DNA of 64,000 bases, from NCBI RefSeq assembly GCF_900176505.1, contig NZ_FWYB01000001.1, positions 717,400 to 781,399 on the forward strand, given 5' to 3'. The notes below the pieces were generated by a model. It saw only the letters and a program-made list of their open reading frames with translations, was not told the origin of the DNA and did no database searches. The position numbers and the translations under genes are program-made. Within the stretch, counting starts at the first letter, position 1; each line of letters begins with the position of its first letter. Shown piece after piece: positions 17,881 through 25,943 of the stretch. The DNA comes from Pedobacter nyackensis. Its GTDB lineage: Bacteria; Bacteroidota; Bacteroidia; Sphingobacteriales; Sphingobacteriaceae.

Positions 17881-18025
17881 AGCTAAAAAAGCAATTTCTC
17901 CGTAAAGGCCTCAGGCGCTCTTGCCCTTCCGCAAGAACCGACTGAAAGGAACTCAACGAGGCCTTTAAAAATCAAAATGCTACGAGTTAAATGCCAGCCT
18001 TCGAGGGAGGAGTTGTTTTTTAGCT
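17881..18025 (-). repeat. Palindromic repeat family, copy 3 (inverted, longer centre)
   Basis: AGCTAAAAAAGCAATTTCTCC (17881-17901) pairs with GGAGGAGTTGTTTTTTAGCT (18006-18025). Read on the minus strand relative to copy 1, it shares GGCCTCAGGCGCT and TTGCCCTTCCGCAA with the reverse complement of copy 1, then has about 50 extra bases, then rejoins at ATGCCAGCCTTCGAGG. An inner pair AAAGGCCT/AGGCCTTT adds a second stem. Together with copies 1 and 2 it fills most of the gene-free stretch 17638-18039. Confidence 0.65.
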
Positions 18026-18039
18026 AAGTAGAATACTTG

Positions 18040-18438
18040 TTAAGTATTATCTGGTTCCCAATCATCTACTGGTTCCCAAAGTTCAATAACATTCCCTTCT
18101 GGATCGAGTACATGGACGAATTTGCCATATTCAAATTCGGAAATTTCATCAATAACGGTCACGTTTTCCTTTTTAAGTTCATCTACCAGTGCAACGATGT
18201 TTTCCACGCGGTAGTTAATCATAAAGGGCTTAGATGATGGGTCAAAATATTTGGTGTCCTTCGGAAATGTGCACCAGGCCGTGGATCCTTTTTTCGACGG
18301 ATCATCGGCCTGTCGCCATTCAAACGTTGCTCCGTATTCAGTGGTAGCCAGGCCAAGATTTTTGGCGTACCATTCGTTCATATCTTTTGGATTGTCGCAT
18401 TTAAAAAATACACCGCCAAGGCCTGTTACTTTCTTCAT
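18040..18438 (-). CDS. Glyoxalase/bleomycin-resistance (VOC) family protein
   Basis: A 132-residue protein with one pair of beta-alpha-beta-beta-beta units: VTGLGGVFFKCDNPKDMNEW at the N-terminus and FVHVLDPEGNVIELWEP at the end, the latter being the standard last metal-binding strand (Glu of IELWEP). VOC proteins are metal-dependent lyases, dioxygenases or binding proteins; the substrate is not predictable. It is monocistronic: a long terminator-like hairpin separates it from the gene upstream on the same strand. Confidence 0.88.
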   Translation of the reverse strand: MKKVTGLGGVFFKCDNPKDMNEWYAKNLGLATTEYGATFEWRQADDPSKKGSTAWCTFPKDTKYFDPSSKPFMINYRVENIVALVDELKKENVTVIDEISEFEYGKFVHVLDPEGNVIELWEPVDDWEPDNT

Positions 18439-18479
18439 ATTTTAAAAGGTTTTGTATGATTAAAAATTGATATATAAAA

Positions 18480-18532
18480 AGAGGGAAATTGTTCTAAAGG
18501 TTTATGCACAACCCTTAGAACAATTTCCCTCT
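18480..18532 (-). terminator. Long hairpin terminator downstream of the decarboxylase gene
   Basis: AGAGGGAAATTGTTCTAA (18480-18497) and TTAGAACAATTTCCCTCT (18515-18532) are perfect 18-bp reverse complements, and the stem continues inward about 5 bp with one mismatch. Read on the minus strand the right side runs into CTCTTTTTATATATC, a T-rich tail, so it would end the transcript of the decarboxylase gene. Confidence 0.85.
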
Positions 18533-18579
18533 AATTTCGGACAATCCCAAATCTGTTTTAAAATCCGCTATTTAATGCT

Positions 18580-18612
18580 GGCAGTACCAGTCTTTACAAT
18601 ACTGGTACTGCC
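18580..18612. repeat. Palindrome over the decarboxylase stop codon
   Basis: GGCAGTACCAGT (18580-18591) and ACTGGTACTGCC (18601-18612) are perfect 12-bp reverse complements and span the stop codon at 18594-18596. The coding arm encodes the last residues MAVPV. No T-run follows on either strand; it may protect the mRNA 3' end. Confidence 0.6.
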
Positions 18613-19733
18613 ATTTGTGTAACCACGATTTCTTGTATCAGCTGATCGATTTGTGTTTTAGTAATGTTCGGCATACAAATGATGTGCGACCAGCCTCCTT
18701 CGGCTGCCAGTTGCCATTTTTGTCTGATTTGCAGATCAGGCTCCGGGAAGTTTACAGTAATGGCATTGGTGTTTCTCCAGGCCGGGATACCGATTTCCTT
18801 AAGTTTTAATTCTGCATACGCTGCGGTCTCCAGACAATGCTGTGCACGTTCTTTCAAGCCAGTAATACCTAGTTTTTTAATGGTATACCACATAAACAGG
18901 GGACTATGACCATTTCTTGATCCTGAGATCGTGGTATCCATGCTGCCGATGTAAGCTACGGAGCGTGCAATACGGTCTCTGTTGGATTTCTTAGCCACAA
19001 CAACACCACAAGGCATTGGTGACCCTATGAATTTATGACCACTGATCGCGATGCTATCTGCACCATCGGCAAAGTCGAATGCTGGTCGAGGTTCTATTAA
19101 AGCACTGTAACTGCCGGATAGGGCGCCGTCGGCATGGATGTAGTAATGCTTGATGGCCAGTTTTTTAAGGATGAGCTTAATTTTGCTGATGTCGTCACGG
19201 GCTTCGGTCATGGTTGTGCCGATGTTAGCCATGATGATTACTGGCATATGGCGGTTCATTCTGATGGTATTTTCAAGATCTTCGTAATCAATTTCGCCAT
19301 TTTCCTGGGTGCTGATCACGATGTTCGACATATTTAACAGGTGCAGGTTCTTCTGTACGCTGTAGTGTGTAGCTTCAGAATAATACACCATTCCTTTTGG
19401 ATGCAGTTCACGGGCAAGATACAAACCATAAAGGTTTCCTTCCGAACCACCATTGGTTACATAACCCCACCAGTCGTCGGACTTAGCCCTGAATAATTCA
19501 GCAAAAAACTGAACCACTTCCTTTTCAATTTCACGCGAACCTACTGCATAGGTAGAAGGAACAAAAGGATCACCAAGGTTGTTCATTGGGTATTCCAGAA
19601 AGGGCATCAACTCACTATAGTTGAAATCCTTAGATACAGGGTAGCCCATGAAATAGCTCGTATTTTGTTTTACCTCTTCCAGTAATTCTTTGAGCGTTTG
19701 GTTTTCGCTTGGTGATAAGGAGTTTGTGTTCAT
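18594..19733 (-). CDS. hdc: PLP-dependent histidine decarboxylase-like enzyme
   Basis: A 379-residue group II decarboxylase. Marks: NGGSEGNLYGLYLAR (94-108), phosphate-binding region; His123 in ATHYSVQK, which stacks on PLP; HADGAL with Asp202; and SISGHKFIGSP with Lys234 as the PLP Schiff-base lysine. The text NTSYFMGYPVSKDFNYSEL near the N-terminus is the form seen in pyridoxal-type histidine decarboxylases, which turn histidine into histamine and CO2. Another amino acid could be the substrate. Length (about 380) fits the family. It is read alone, with a likely -7 box about 31 bp before the start and a hairpin terminator after. Confidence 0.82.
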   Translation of the reverse strand: MNTNSLSPSENQTLKELLEEVKQNTSYFMGYPVSKDFNYSELMPFLEYPMNNLGDPFVPSTYAVGSREIEKEVVQFFAELFRAKSDDWWGYVTNGGSEGNLYGLYLARELHPKGMVYYSEATHYSVQKNLHLLNMSNIVISTQENGEIDYEDLENTIRMNRHMPVIIMANIGTTMTEARDDISKIKLILKKLAIKHYYIHADGALSGSYSALIEPRPAFDFADGADSIAISGHKFIGSPMPCGVVVAKKSNRDRIARSVAYIGSMDTTISGSRNGHSPLFMWYTIKKLGITGLKERAQHCLETAAYAELKLKEIGIPAWRNTNAITVNFPEPDLQIRQKWQLAAEGGWSHIICMPNITKTQIDQLIQEIVVTQMAVPVL

Positions 19734-19763
19734 TGTTGCCTCAGTTTTATCTTGTTTGAGTTA

Positions 19764-19771
19764 CAAAATTA
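19764..19771 (-). promoter_or_regulatory. Likely -7 promoter box for the decarboxylase gene
   Basis: On the minus strand the sequence reads TAATTTTG, fitting the Bacteroidota -7 consensus TAnnTTTG, 30 bp upstream of the ATG at 19733. No clear -33 TTTG was found at the expected distance, so the call is moderate. Confidence 0.4.
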
Positions 19772-19992
19772 CACTTAGTAAAATAATATATTAATATGTG
19801 TTGTTAAATAAGAATATTATGTTGTTTAAATTGTTTATTTAAAATTATGAATTGCGGAGGATGGTCTTAGTCATATTTCGGTTTAAGGAAATTTTGTCCA
19901 CTTATTTAGTGGATTTTGGCTTTGCAAGCATTACACCAAGCGCAAATGATGAGAATTTTACATACCGATCCTGAGCAACCAAAAATTCCTCG

Positions 19993-20000
19993 TACTTTTG
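19993..20000 (+). promoter_or_regulatory. Likely -7 promoter box for the DUF3050 gene
   Basis: TACTTTTG matches the TAnnTTTG box and lies 24 bp before the ATG at 20025. The rest of the 291-bp gap between the divergent genes (19734-20024) shows no further feature beyond this and the box on the other strand. Confidence 0.45.
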
Positions 20001-20024
20001 CGCCCAAATTAAAAAGACACGGCA

Positions 20025-20804
20025 ATGAAGGGACTTCTGGAAAACATACAAACCTCAATCGAATCACTAAGAGCAGAAATCATCAATCATAAAGTTTACG
20101 ATGTGATTAGTGATCTGGAAGATCTGAGAATCTTTATGGAGTACCATGTTTATGCGGTTTGGGACTTTATGTCATTGTTGAAGTCATTGCAGATTAACCT
20201 TACTTGTACACAAGTGCCATGGTTTCCGGTTGGGACGGGCAGTACACGTGCACTAATTAATGAAATTGTTGCTGGTGAGGAATCAGATGTGGATGCGAAT
20301 GGAGAAAAGAAAAGTCATTTTGAGATGTACCTGGATGCGATGCAGCAATGTGGTGCAGATACGACTCAGATTGGTAGGTTTGTAGAGACTTTAAAAGCGA
20401 CAGGTGATTTTGAAAATGCTTATGCTCATTCGGATACACCTGCTGAAGCCAGAAACTTTGTAGATTATACATTTAAAATCATCAACAGTGGGGAGGCTCA
20501 TTTGCAGGCGAGTACTTTTACTTTTGGCCGTGAAGATTTGATCCCAAACATGTTCCTAACAATTGTTAACGACCTGAACAAGAAATTCCCTGATCAAATC
20601 TCTTTATTCAAATACTACCTCGACAGACACATTGAAGTGGATGGCGATCATCACAGTCACCTTGCTTTGGCCATGACTTCAGCGCTTTGCGGTGATAGTG
20701 AGTCGAAGTGGAAAGCTGCTGAGGCGGCCACTATTGAATCCCTGAAAAAGCGTATTGAACTTTGGGATGGTGCTTATCACAGAATCAAAGCCTCAAAAGC
20801 TTAA
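20025..20804 (+). CDS. DUF3050 family protein (heme-oxygenase-like fold)
   Basis: A 259-residue all-helical protein. FMEYHVYAVWDFMSLLKSLQ (about 37-56) and a C-terminal EVDGDHHSHLALAM (about 205-218) supply the conserved Glu/His residues of the DUF3050 family, which shares the heme-oxygenase/TENA fold; some members of the wider group are di-iron oxygenases. The conserved VPWFPVGTGSTRALINEIV stretch is also typical. It is divergent from the decarboxylase gene. Reaction unknown; a metal-dependent oxygenation is a reasonable inference from the fold. Confidence 0.82.
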   Translation: MKGLLENIQTSIESLRAEIINHKVYDVISDLEDLRIFMEYHVYAVWDFMSLLKSLQINLTCTQVPWFPVGTGSTRALINEIVAGEESDVDANGEKKSHFEMYLDAMQQCGADTTQIGRFVETLKATGDFENAYAHSDTPAEARNFVDYTFKIINSGEAHLQASTFTFGREDLIPNMFLTIVNDLNKKFPDQISLFKYYLDRHIEVDGDHHSHLALAMTSALCGDSESKWKAAEAATIESLKKRIELWDGAYHRIKASKA

Positions 20805-21584
20805 TCATAAGCCGATTAAGTTTTTTTCTGCTAAGCTGATATACTTTTTGATTCGATTACTATCTGGTAAGCTCAGGCCATCATGATATTTATACTCCAT
20901 TTTGGTGATATTGGCTCCCGTTAAAATCTCCAGAGTCGTTGAGGTACCGCCAAATTTATCATCTAAGTATTTGCTCAGTGGGTAGAATCTAATTTTTAAC
21001 TCTTTATCTAAATAAACAGTCGACACCTTATTTACTAATGATGAATCATTTTTGAATTCCGATAAGGAGATGATTTTTTTGAAAGTTCTATTGTCAATGA
21101 GGGTGTCTTTAACAAAGGTGTAATTTTCAAGTTCATTATTGACATTGGGATAATTGTTGTCTTTGAAATTATGTCCTTTCCTTTTAGCGTCGATAGAAAA
21201 TGAGTTGACTAATTTTGGGGGCTCAATTGAAGCATCGAATTCCCAGGACATTCTCCTATTAAAATCTGTTAAAATGTATCCTGTTAAAGAGTCTTTAGTG
21301 GAGGTCATACTTTTCCCTTCATTACTAAGAAAAACATCTTGACGCTGCATGTGTAATACTATTTCCTCCAGGCAGTAGTTGGCATGCAGATAAATATTTC
21401 GATTTGGAAATCCCGGCGTTTCATTACCATTAAAGTAGAGTCCTATAGTAAGCTTTCCCTCATTTAATGCGGGTTTCTTCTCAATCGTATCTTCTTGTAG
21501 TTGAGGGAAAACAATAAATGGCAATAGCGTAGCTGATACCACGAGGATAGTGCGTCTTGTTAGGACTTTGAGTTTTGCGTTCAT
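20805..21584 (-). CDS. Secreted protein of unknown function
   Basis: A 259-residue protein with an N-terminal signal region (RTILVVSATLLPFIVFPQ, about 11-28) and no lipobox. The rest is mixed, with many short beta-type stretches (LTIGLYFNGNETPGFPNRNI, STVYLDKELKIRFYPLSKYL) and a charged end (IKKYISLAEKNLIGL). I do not recognise the family. The gene ends next to the DUF3050 stop (convergent, adjacent at 20804/20805). Upstream of its start, CTTACTAA (21604-21611) and TTAGTAAG (21629-21636) form an 8-bp inverted repeat that could be an operator. Confidence 0.6.
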   Translation of the reverse strand: MNAKLKVLTRRTILVVSATLLPFIVFPQLQEDTIEKKPALNEGKLTIGLYFNGNETPGFPNRNIYLHANYCLEEIVLHMQRQDVFLSNEGKSMTSTKDSLTGYILTDFNRRMSWEFDASIEPPKLVNSFSIDAKRKGHNFKDNNYPNVNNELENYTFVKDTLIDNRTFKKIISLSEFKNDSSLVNKVSTVYLDKELKIRFYPLSKYLDDKFGGTSTTLEILTGANITKMEYKYHDGLSLPDSNRIKKYISLAEKNLIGL

Positions 21585-21709
21585 TTTGATAGAGCTTAAT
21601 TATCTTACTAAGATATAAAAATAGTTTTTTAGTAAGGTAAAAATGACTGTAAAACTCTCATTACCTTCTTTATAACACTCGATAGCGGGTTTTTGCAGCT
21701 CCCTCGATT

Positions 21710-21889
21710 TGTCAAATTCTAATCTTTTGTGCCTGTTGTACCGCTTGCCCGGAAATTTTGGTTGCTTGTCAAATTCTAATCTTTTGTGCTTGCTGTACCG
21801 CTTGCTAGGAAATTTTGGTTGCTCTGTCGGCTTGTTAAATTCTAATCTTTTGTGCTTGCTGTACCGCTTGCTAGGAAATTTTGGTTGCT
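21710..21889 (+). repeat. Three-unit 57-bp tandem repeat
   Basis: Units begin at 21710, 21767 and 21833 and each carries the core AAATTCTAATCTTTTGTG, CTGTACCGCTTGC and GGAAATTTTGGTTGCT. The first spacing is 57 bp and the second 66 bp (9 extra bases). Units 2 and 3 are almost identical; unit 1 differs at several places. The array lies in the 472-bp gene-free stretch 21585-22056 before moxR. Spacing is a multiple of three, so one frame gives a 19-residue repeat, but the 64-residue peptide looks unlike a real protein. Confidence 0.85.
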
Positions 21890-22056
21890 CCGAGCGGTCC
21901 TAGGATTCTTTTGTTTCCCAGACAGGGGAAACAAATTATTCCAGACAGCGAGGAGTCAACCTAAATTTCCCTTTTAACATATTTTAACCCTTTCCCCCTT
22001 GCTTAAAAACTATCCTTTCCCTAATTTTCCCAGCTATTAACAAAAATTGGGTATAA

Positions 22057-23085
22057 ATGGAAGAAGTAACTAATATTACTGAGCATTCGACGTATGGAAC
22101 AGACATCCGTGCATTGAATGAAATGATACAAAAGGAAAGTGCATTTATCGATCTCCTGTTATTGGAAATGGATAAAGTGATTGTGGGTCAGCGGTATATG
22201 GTAGAGCGTTTGCTGATCGGTTTACTGGCCGATGGACACATTTTGTTAGAGGGGGTTCCCGGATTGGCAAAGACGTTGGCTATTAACACCTTGTCGAAAG
22301 CCATTGATGCGGGATTCAGCAGAATTCAATTTACACCAGACTTGTTGCCGGCCGATTTGCTGGGAACGATGATCTATAACCAGAAGAAAGAAGAATTTAT
22401 AGTTAGAAAAGGACCATTGTTCTCGAATTTCATCCTTGCTGATGAAATCAACAGAGCTCCTGCGAAAGTGCAGAGTGCTTTATTGGAGGCGATGCAGGAG
22501 CGTCAGGTAACAATTGGCGACAATACCTTTCCATTACCAAAACCATTTTTGGTATTGGCAACACAGAATCCTATTGAGCAGGAAGGTACATATCCCTTGC
22601 CAGAGGCGCAGGTGGATAGGTTTATGTTGAAGGTGGTGATTGGCTATCCTAAGAAGGAAGACGAGAAGAAAATCATGCGTGCAAATATTGCACCTCAGGG
22701 CATGCCTAAGCCTAATGTAGTGATTCATACAGACGATATTCTTAGAGCCAGGAAGGTGGTTAGAGAAGTGTATATGGATGAGAAGATTGAACAATATATC
22801 ATCGATATCGTTTTTGCTACGCGTTTCCCGGGCGATTATAAGCTAAATGATTATAAGAACCTGATCAGCTTTGGTGCTTCGCCACGTGCGAGTATCAATC
22901 TGGCATTGGCGGCTAAAGCATATGCTTTTATTAAAAGAAGAGGTTATGTGATTCCGGAAGATGTAAGAGCGATATGTCATGATGTATTGAGACACCGTAT
23001 TGGCTTGACTTACGAGGCAGAGGCCGAAGACATCAATACAGAAACGATTATCACTGGAATATTGAATGCTGTTGAAGTACCATAG
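22057..23085 (+). CDS. moxR: MoxR family AAA+ ATPase
   Basis: A 342-residue chaperone-like ATPase. Walker A is LLEGVPGLAKTLA (about 68-80), Walker B ILADEINRAPAKVQSALLEA (about 130-150), sensor 1 ATQNPIEQEGTYPLPEAQ and the arginine-finger region DRFMLKV follow; the C-terminal lid domain begins near residue 225. MoxR proteins work with DUF58 and VWA proteins to mature or protect membrane and periplasmic complexes. It is the first gene of the moxR-DUF58-bat operon, 2 bp before the DUF58 gene. Confidence 0.95.
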   Translation: MEEVTNITEHSTYGTDIRALNEMIQKESAFIDLLLLEMDKVIVGQRYMVERLLIGLLADGHILLEGVPGLAKTLAINTLSKAIDAGFSRIQFTPDLLPADLLGTMIYNQKKEEFIVRKGPLFSNFILADEINRAPAKVQSALLEAMQERQVTIGDNTFPLPKPFLVLATQNPIEQEGTYPLPEAQVDRFMLKVVIGYPKKEDEKKIMRANIAPQGMPKPNVVIHTDDILRARKVVREVYMDEKIEQYIIDIVFATRFPGDYKLNDYKNLISFGASPRASINLALAAKAYAFIKRRGYVIPEDVRAICHDVLRHRIGLTYEAEAEDINTETIITGILNAVEVP

Positions 23086-23087
23086 TT

Positions 23088-23963
23088 ATGGATACTAAAG
23101 ATCTCTTAAAGAAAGTAAGGAAGATTGAGATAAAGTCCCGTGGTTTAAGCAACCAGATCTTTTCAGGCGAGTACCAATCGGCCTTTAAAGGTCGCGGTAT
23201 GGCCTTTAGTGAGGTGCGCGAATACCAGGTGGGAGATGAGATCCGTACCATCGACTGGAACGTAACGGCCCGTTTTAACCATCCTTATGTGAAAGTGTTC
23301 GATGAGGAACGGGAGATGACGGTGATGTTAATCGTGGATGTAAGTGGATCCAAGAACTTCGGAACCCAGGTTCAGCTGAAGCAAGAACTGGCAACGGAAC
23401 TCTGCGCGGTACTCTCTTTCTCAGCCATACAGAACAACGATAAAGTAGGGGTGCTCTTCTTTAGTGATAAGGTAGAGAAGTTTATCCCACCAAAAAAAGG
23501 CAGAAGTCATATTCTGATGATCATCAGGGAGTTGATCAATTTCCAACCACAAAACAAAGGAACTAACGTCGCCGAAGGCTTGCGCTATTTCACCAGTGCC
23601 ATTAAAAAGCGATGCACGGCTTTCCTGATTTCTGATTTTATGAGTGGCCCTTTTGAGAATGAATTGAAGATTGCCAACCGTAAACACGACCTTGTTGCCC
23701 TGAGACTATATGATATCCATGAGGAAGAAATTCCAAACCTGGGACTTATTCCCATTAAAGATGAGGAAACAGGACAAGTGGAATGGATCAATACAGCGGA
23801 TAAAGATGTCCGGATTGCCTTTAAGGCCGCTGCACTGGAAAGAAATGATAAACTGGAAGAGCAATTCAGAAAATCGGGGGTCGACTTTACCAAAATCGGT
23901 ACACATGAATCCTATATTAAACCATTAATGACATTGTTTAAGAAACGAGAGGCCAGAAGATAA
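23088..23963 (+). CDS. DUF58 domain protein of the MoxR-Bat operon
   Basis: A 291-residue protein with the DUF58 signature MAFSEVREYQVGDEIRTIDW (about 43-62) followed by a VWA-like fold with LIVDVSGSKNFG (metal site DxSxS near residue 86) . No membrane helix is seen, so it is likely cytoplasmic and membrane-associated through partners. It is the standard partner of MoxR. Start ATG at 23088; 4 bp before the next gene. Confidence 0.93.
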   Translation: MDTKDLLKKVRKIEIKSRGLSNQIFSGEYQSAFKGRGMAFSEVREYQVGDEIRTIDWNVTARFNHPYVKVFDEEREMTVMLIVDVSGSKNFGTQVQLKQELATELCAVLSFSAIQNNDKVGVLFFSDKVEKFIPPKKGRSHILMIIRELINFQPQNKGTNVAEGLRYFTSAIKKRCTAFLISDFMSGPFENELKIANRKHDLVALRLYDIHEEEIPNLGLIPIKDEETGQVEWINTADKDVRIAFKAAALERNDKLEEQFRKSGVDFTKIGTHESYIKPLMTLFKKREARR

Positions 23964-23967
23964 GTTT

Positions 23968-24948
23968 ATGAACAAATATTTTAAATCCAGCTGCTTTTTA
24001 ATGCTGTGTTTAGGCGGACTTACCTTTAACAGTAAGGCGCAGGACATCAGGGTAGAAGCTAAGCTGGATCAATCAAAAATAGCACTGGGCGATCAGACCA
24101 TATTACGGTTGATGGCCCATTTGCCGGTAAATGGGCAGGTAGATTTTCCCGTCCTGGCAGATACCATTTCCTCAAAAATACAGATTGTAGAAATGGGGAA
24201 AACGGATACCCTGACGGATAAAAATAACCCGGCCCTAAAAACCATCAGCAGACAGTATACCATCACTTCTTTTGATGCGGGATTACACGCCATTCCTGCT
24301 TATACTTTTGGCACCAAATCGGGAAACCTCAATACAGCTGTTTTGCCTTTGGAAGTAACCGAGGTAAAGGTGGATACCACCAAGGCCATATATGATATTA
24401 AAGAACCGCTGGCTGTAAAGTATTCTTTTATGGACTGGCTAAGAGATAATGCCAAGCTCGTTGCCTTTTCGGCACTAGGTATTTTGCTACTTGCCGCACT
24501 GATCTGGTATTGGATTAAAAAACGCAAAAACAAGCCTGCCAAAGTAGAGCCTCCTAAAGCTGTGATACCATTGCATGTTATCGCTTTAGATAAGCTGAAT
24601 GCTTTGAAAAGTGAGAAATTATGGGAGCAGGGACAGGTGAAGCAATACCATAGTGAGTTAACAGACATCATCAGGGATTATCTGGAGAAAAGATACCAGA
24701 TCAATGCGATGGAGCAAACTTCTGAAGAGATTTTCTCCGGATTAAAGCATATGAACATCTCTGAGCAAAACACCAACAAGCTACGACAAATGTTGCTGCT
24801 GGCCGATCTGGTGAAGTTTGCCAAAGCCACGCCATTGAATAGTGATAACGAACAGAGTATGGAAAATGCAATCAGTTTTGTAACCAATACGAAACCTGCT
24901 GCAGTTCCATTCACAGATAAAGAAACAAAGAATAATGAACCTGTTTAG
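23968..24948 (+). CDS. BatD-like membrane protein (DUF4381-like)
   Basis: A 326-residue protein with signal peptide (ends NSKAQ, about 24), a beta-rich periplasmic region (about 25-150: VEAKLDQSKIALGDQTILRL), one transmembrane helix near 164-184 (LVAFSALGILLLAALIWYWI) and a helical cytoplasmic tail with YHSELTDIIRDYLEKRYQI and MEQTSEEIFSGL. Such proteins are regular members of Bacteroidota Bat operons between DUF58 and batA and resemble a short BatD. Its end overlaps batA by 14 bp. Role: probably a membrane scaffold for the VWA proteins. Confidence 0.8.
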   Translation: MNKYFKSSCFLMLCLGGLTFNSKAQDIRVEAKLDQSKIALGDQTILRLMAHLPVNGQVDFPVLADTISSKIQIVEMGKTDTLTDKNNPALKTISRQYTITSFDAGLHAIPAYTFGTKSGNLNTAVLPLEVTEVKVDTTKAIYDIKEPLAVKYSFMDWLRDNAKLVAFSALGILLLAALIWYWIKKRKNKPAKVEPPKAVIPLHVIALDKLNALKSEKLWEQGQVKQYHSELTDIIRDYLEKRYQINAMEQTSEEIFSGLKHMNISEQNTNKLRQMLLLADLVKFAKATPLNSDNEQSMENAISFVTNTKPAAVPFTDKETKNNEPV

Positions 24949-25939
24949 CGGAATTGAATTTGCCAACAAAGGCTTTTTCTGGCTACTGCTGATCATTCCT
25001 TTGATGATTGGCTGGTACATTTGGAGAAATGCCAAACTTCAGGGCAGCCTGAGGATGTCGGCCTTAAGTGGTTTTTCAAAAGTAAAGAAGAACAAATACG
25101 GCACGCTAAGGCATTATGGTATCGTACTGAGGGTTCTGGCCTTCATCGCAGTAATTATTGCGCTGGCGAGACCACAATCAGCTTTCAGCTGGGAAAACTC
25201 TACCACTGAGGGGATCGATATTGTGATTGCTACCGATATTTCGGGAAGTATGCTTGCCGAAGATTTAAAACCTAACCGTTTGGAAGCAGGTAAGCAAATC
25301 GCGATAGACTTTATCAAGGATCGTCCGGAAGACCGTATAGGTCTGGTTATTTTTAGTGGAGAGAGCTTTACGCAATGTCCGCTAACCATCGACCACGACG
25401 TGTTAGTTAATTTATTTGGCGAGATCCGCAACGGGATGATAGAAGATGGAACGGCCATTGGAATGGGACTAGCTACTGCTGTAAATCGCTTAAAAGAAAG
25501 TGATGCTAAAAGTAAGGTAGTGATTTTGCTGACTGATGGATCGAACACCACAGGCTCTATTCCGCCATTAACGGCTGCTGAGATTGCCAAGCAAATGAAG
25601 GTAAGAGTTTATACTGTTGGTGTTGGTACAAAAGGCTTTGCACCATATCCGGTACAAACTCCTATGGGGGTACAATACCAGCAAGTACCGGTAACGATTG
25701 ATGAGGGTGTATTGAAGGAGATTGCGAAAGTGACCGGCGGTCAGTATTTCCGTGCGACCAATAATGCTACGCTTAAAAAGATCTACGGTCAGATTGATCA
25801 ATTGGAAAAGGCAAAAGTTGCAGTCACCCAATACAATAAAAAAACAGAGCGCTTCCTGCCATTTGCCTTGATTGCCATGGTGTTGTTGCTTGCAGAGTTT
25901 TTATTAAGAAATACAATTTTTAAAGGAGCCTTAACTTAA
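24935..25939 (+). CDS. batA: BatA, VWA-domain membrane protein
   Basis: A 334-residue inner-membrane protein: helices near residues 11-28 and 58-76, then a von Willebrand A domain with an intact metal site (DIVIATDISGSML, DxSxS near 95) and VILLTDGSNTTGS, and a C-terminal helix near 308-326 (FALIAMVLLLAEFLL). BatA and BatB are thought to form a membrane complex linked to aerotolerance and periplasmic stress. Its ATG lies inside the preceding gene (14-bp overlap), and batB follows after 4 bp. Confidence 0.94.
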   Translation: MNLFSGIEFANKGFFWLLLIIPLMIGWYIWRNAKLQGSLRMSALSGFSKVKKNKYGTLRHYGIVLRVLAFIAVIIALARPQSAFSWENSTTEGIDIVIATDISGSMLAEDLKPNRLEAGKQIAIDFIKDRPEDRIGLVIFSGESFTQCPLTIDHDVLVNLFGEIRNGMIEDGTAIGMGLATAVNRLKESDAKSKVVILLTDGSNTTGSIPPLTAAEIAKQMKVRVYTVGVGTKGFAPYPVQTPMGVQYQQVPVTIDEGVLKEIAKVTGGQYFRATNNATLKKIYGQIDQLEKAKVAVTQYNKKTERFLPFALIAMVLLLAEFLLRNTIFKGALT

Positions 25940-25943
25940 TCAT

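Noticed and set aside
21710..21889. Possible CRISPR array
   Set aside because: The three units are contiguous repeats of 57 bp with no spacers, and no cas gene is present.
21709..21903. Small protein of 64 residues over the tandem repeat
   Set aside because: Its text is three copies of a Leu/Cys/Asn phrase produced by the DNA repeat; no start context or family supports translation.
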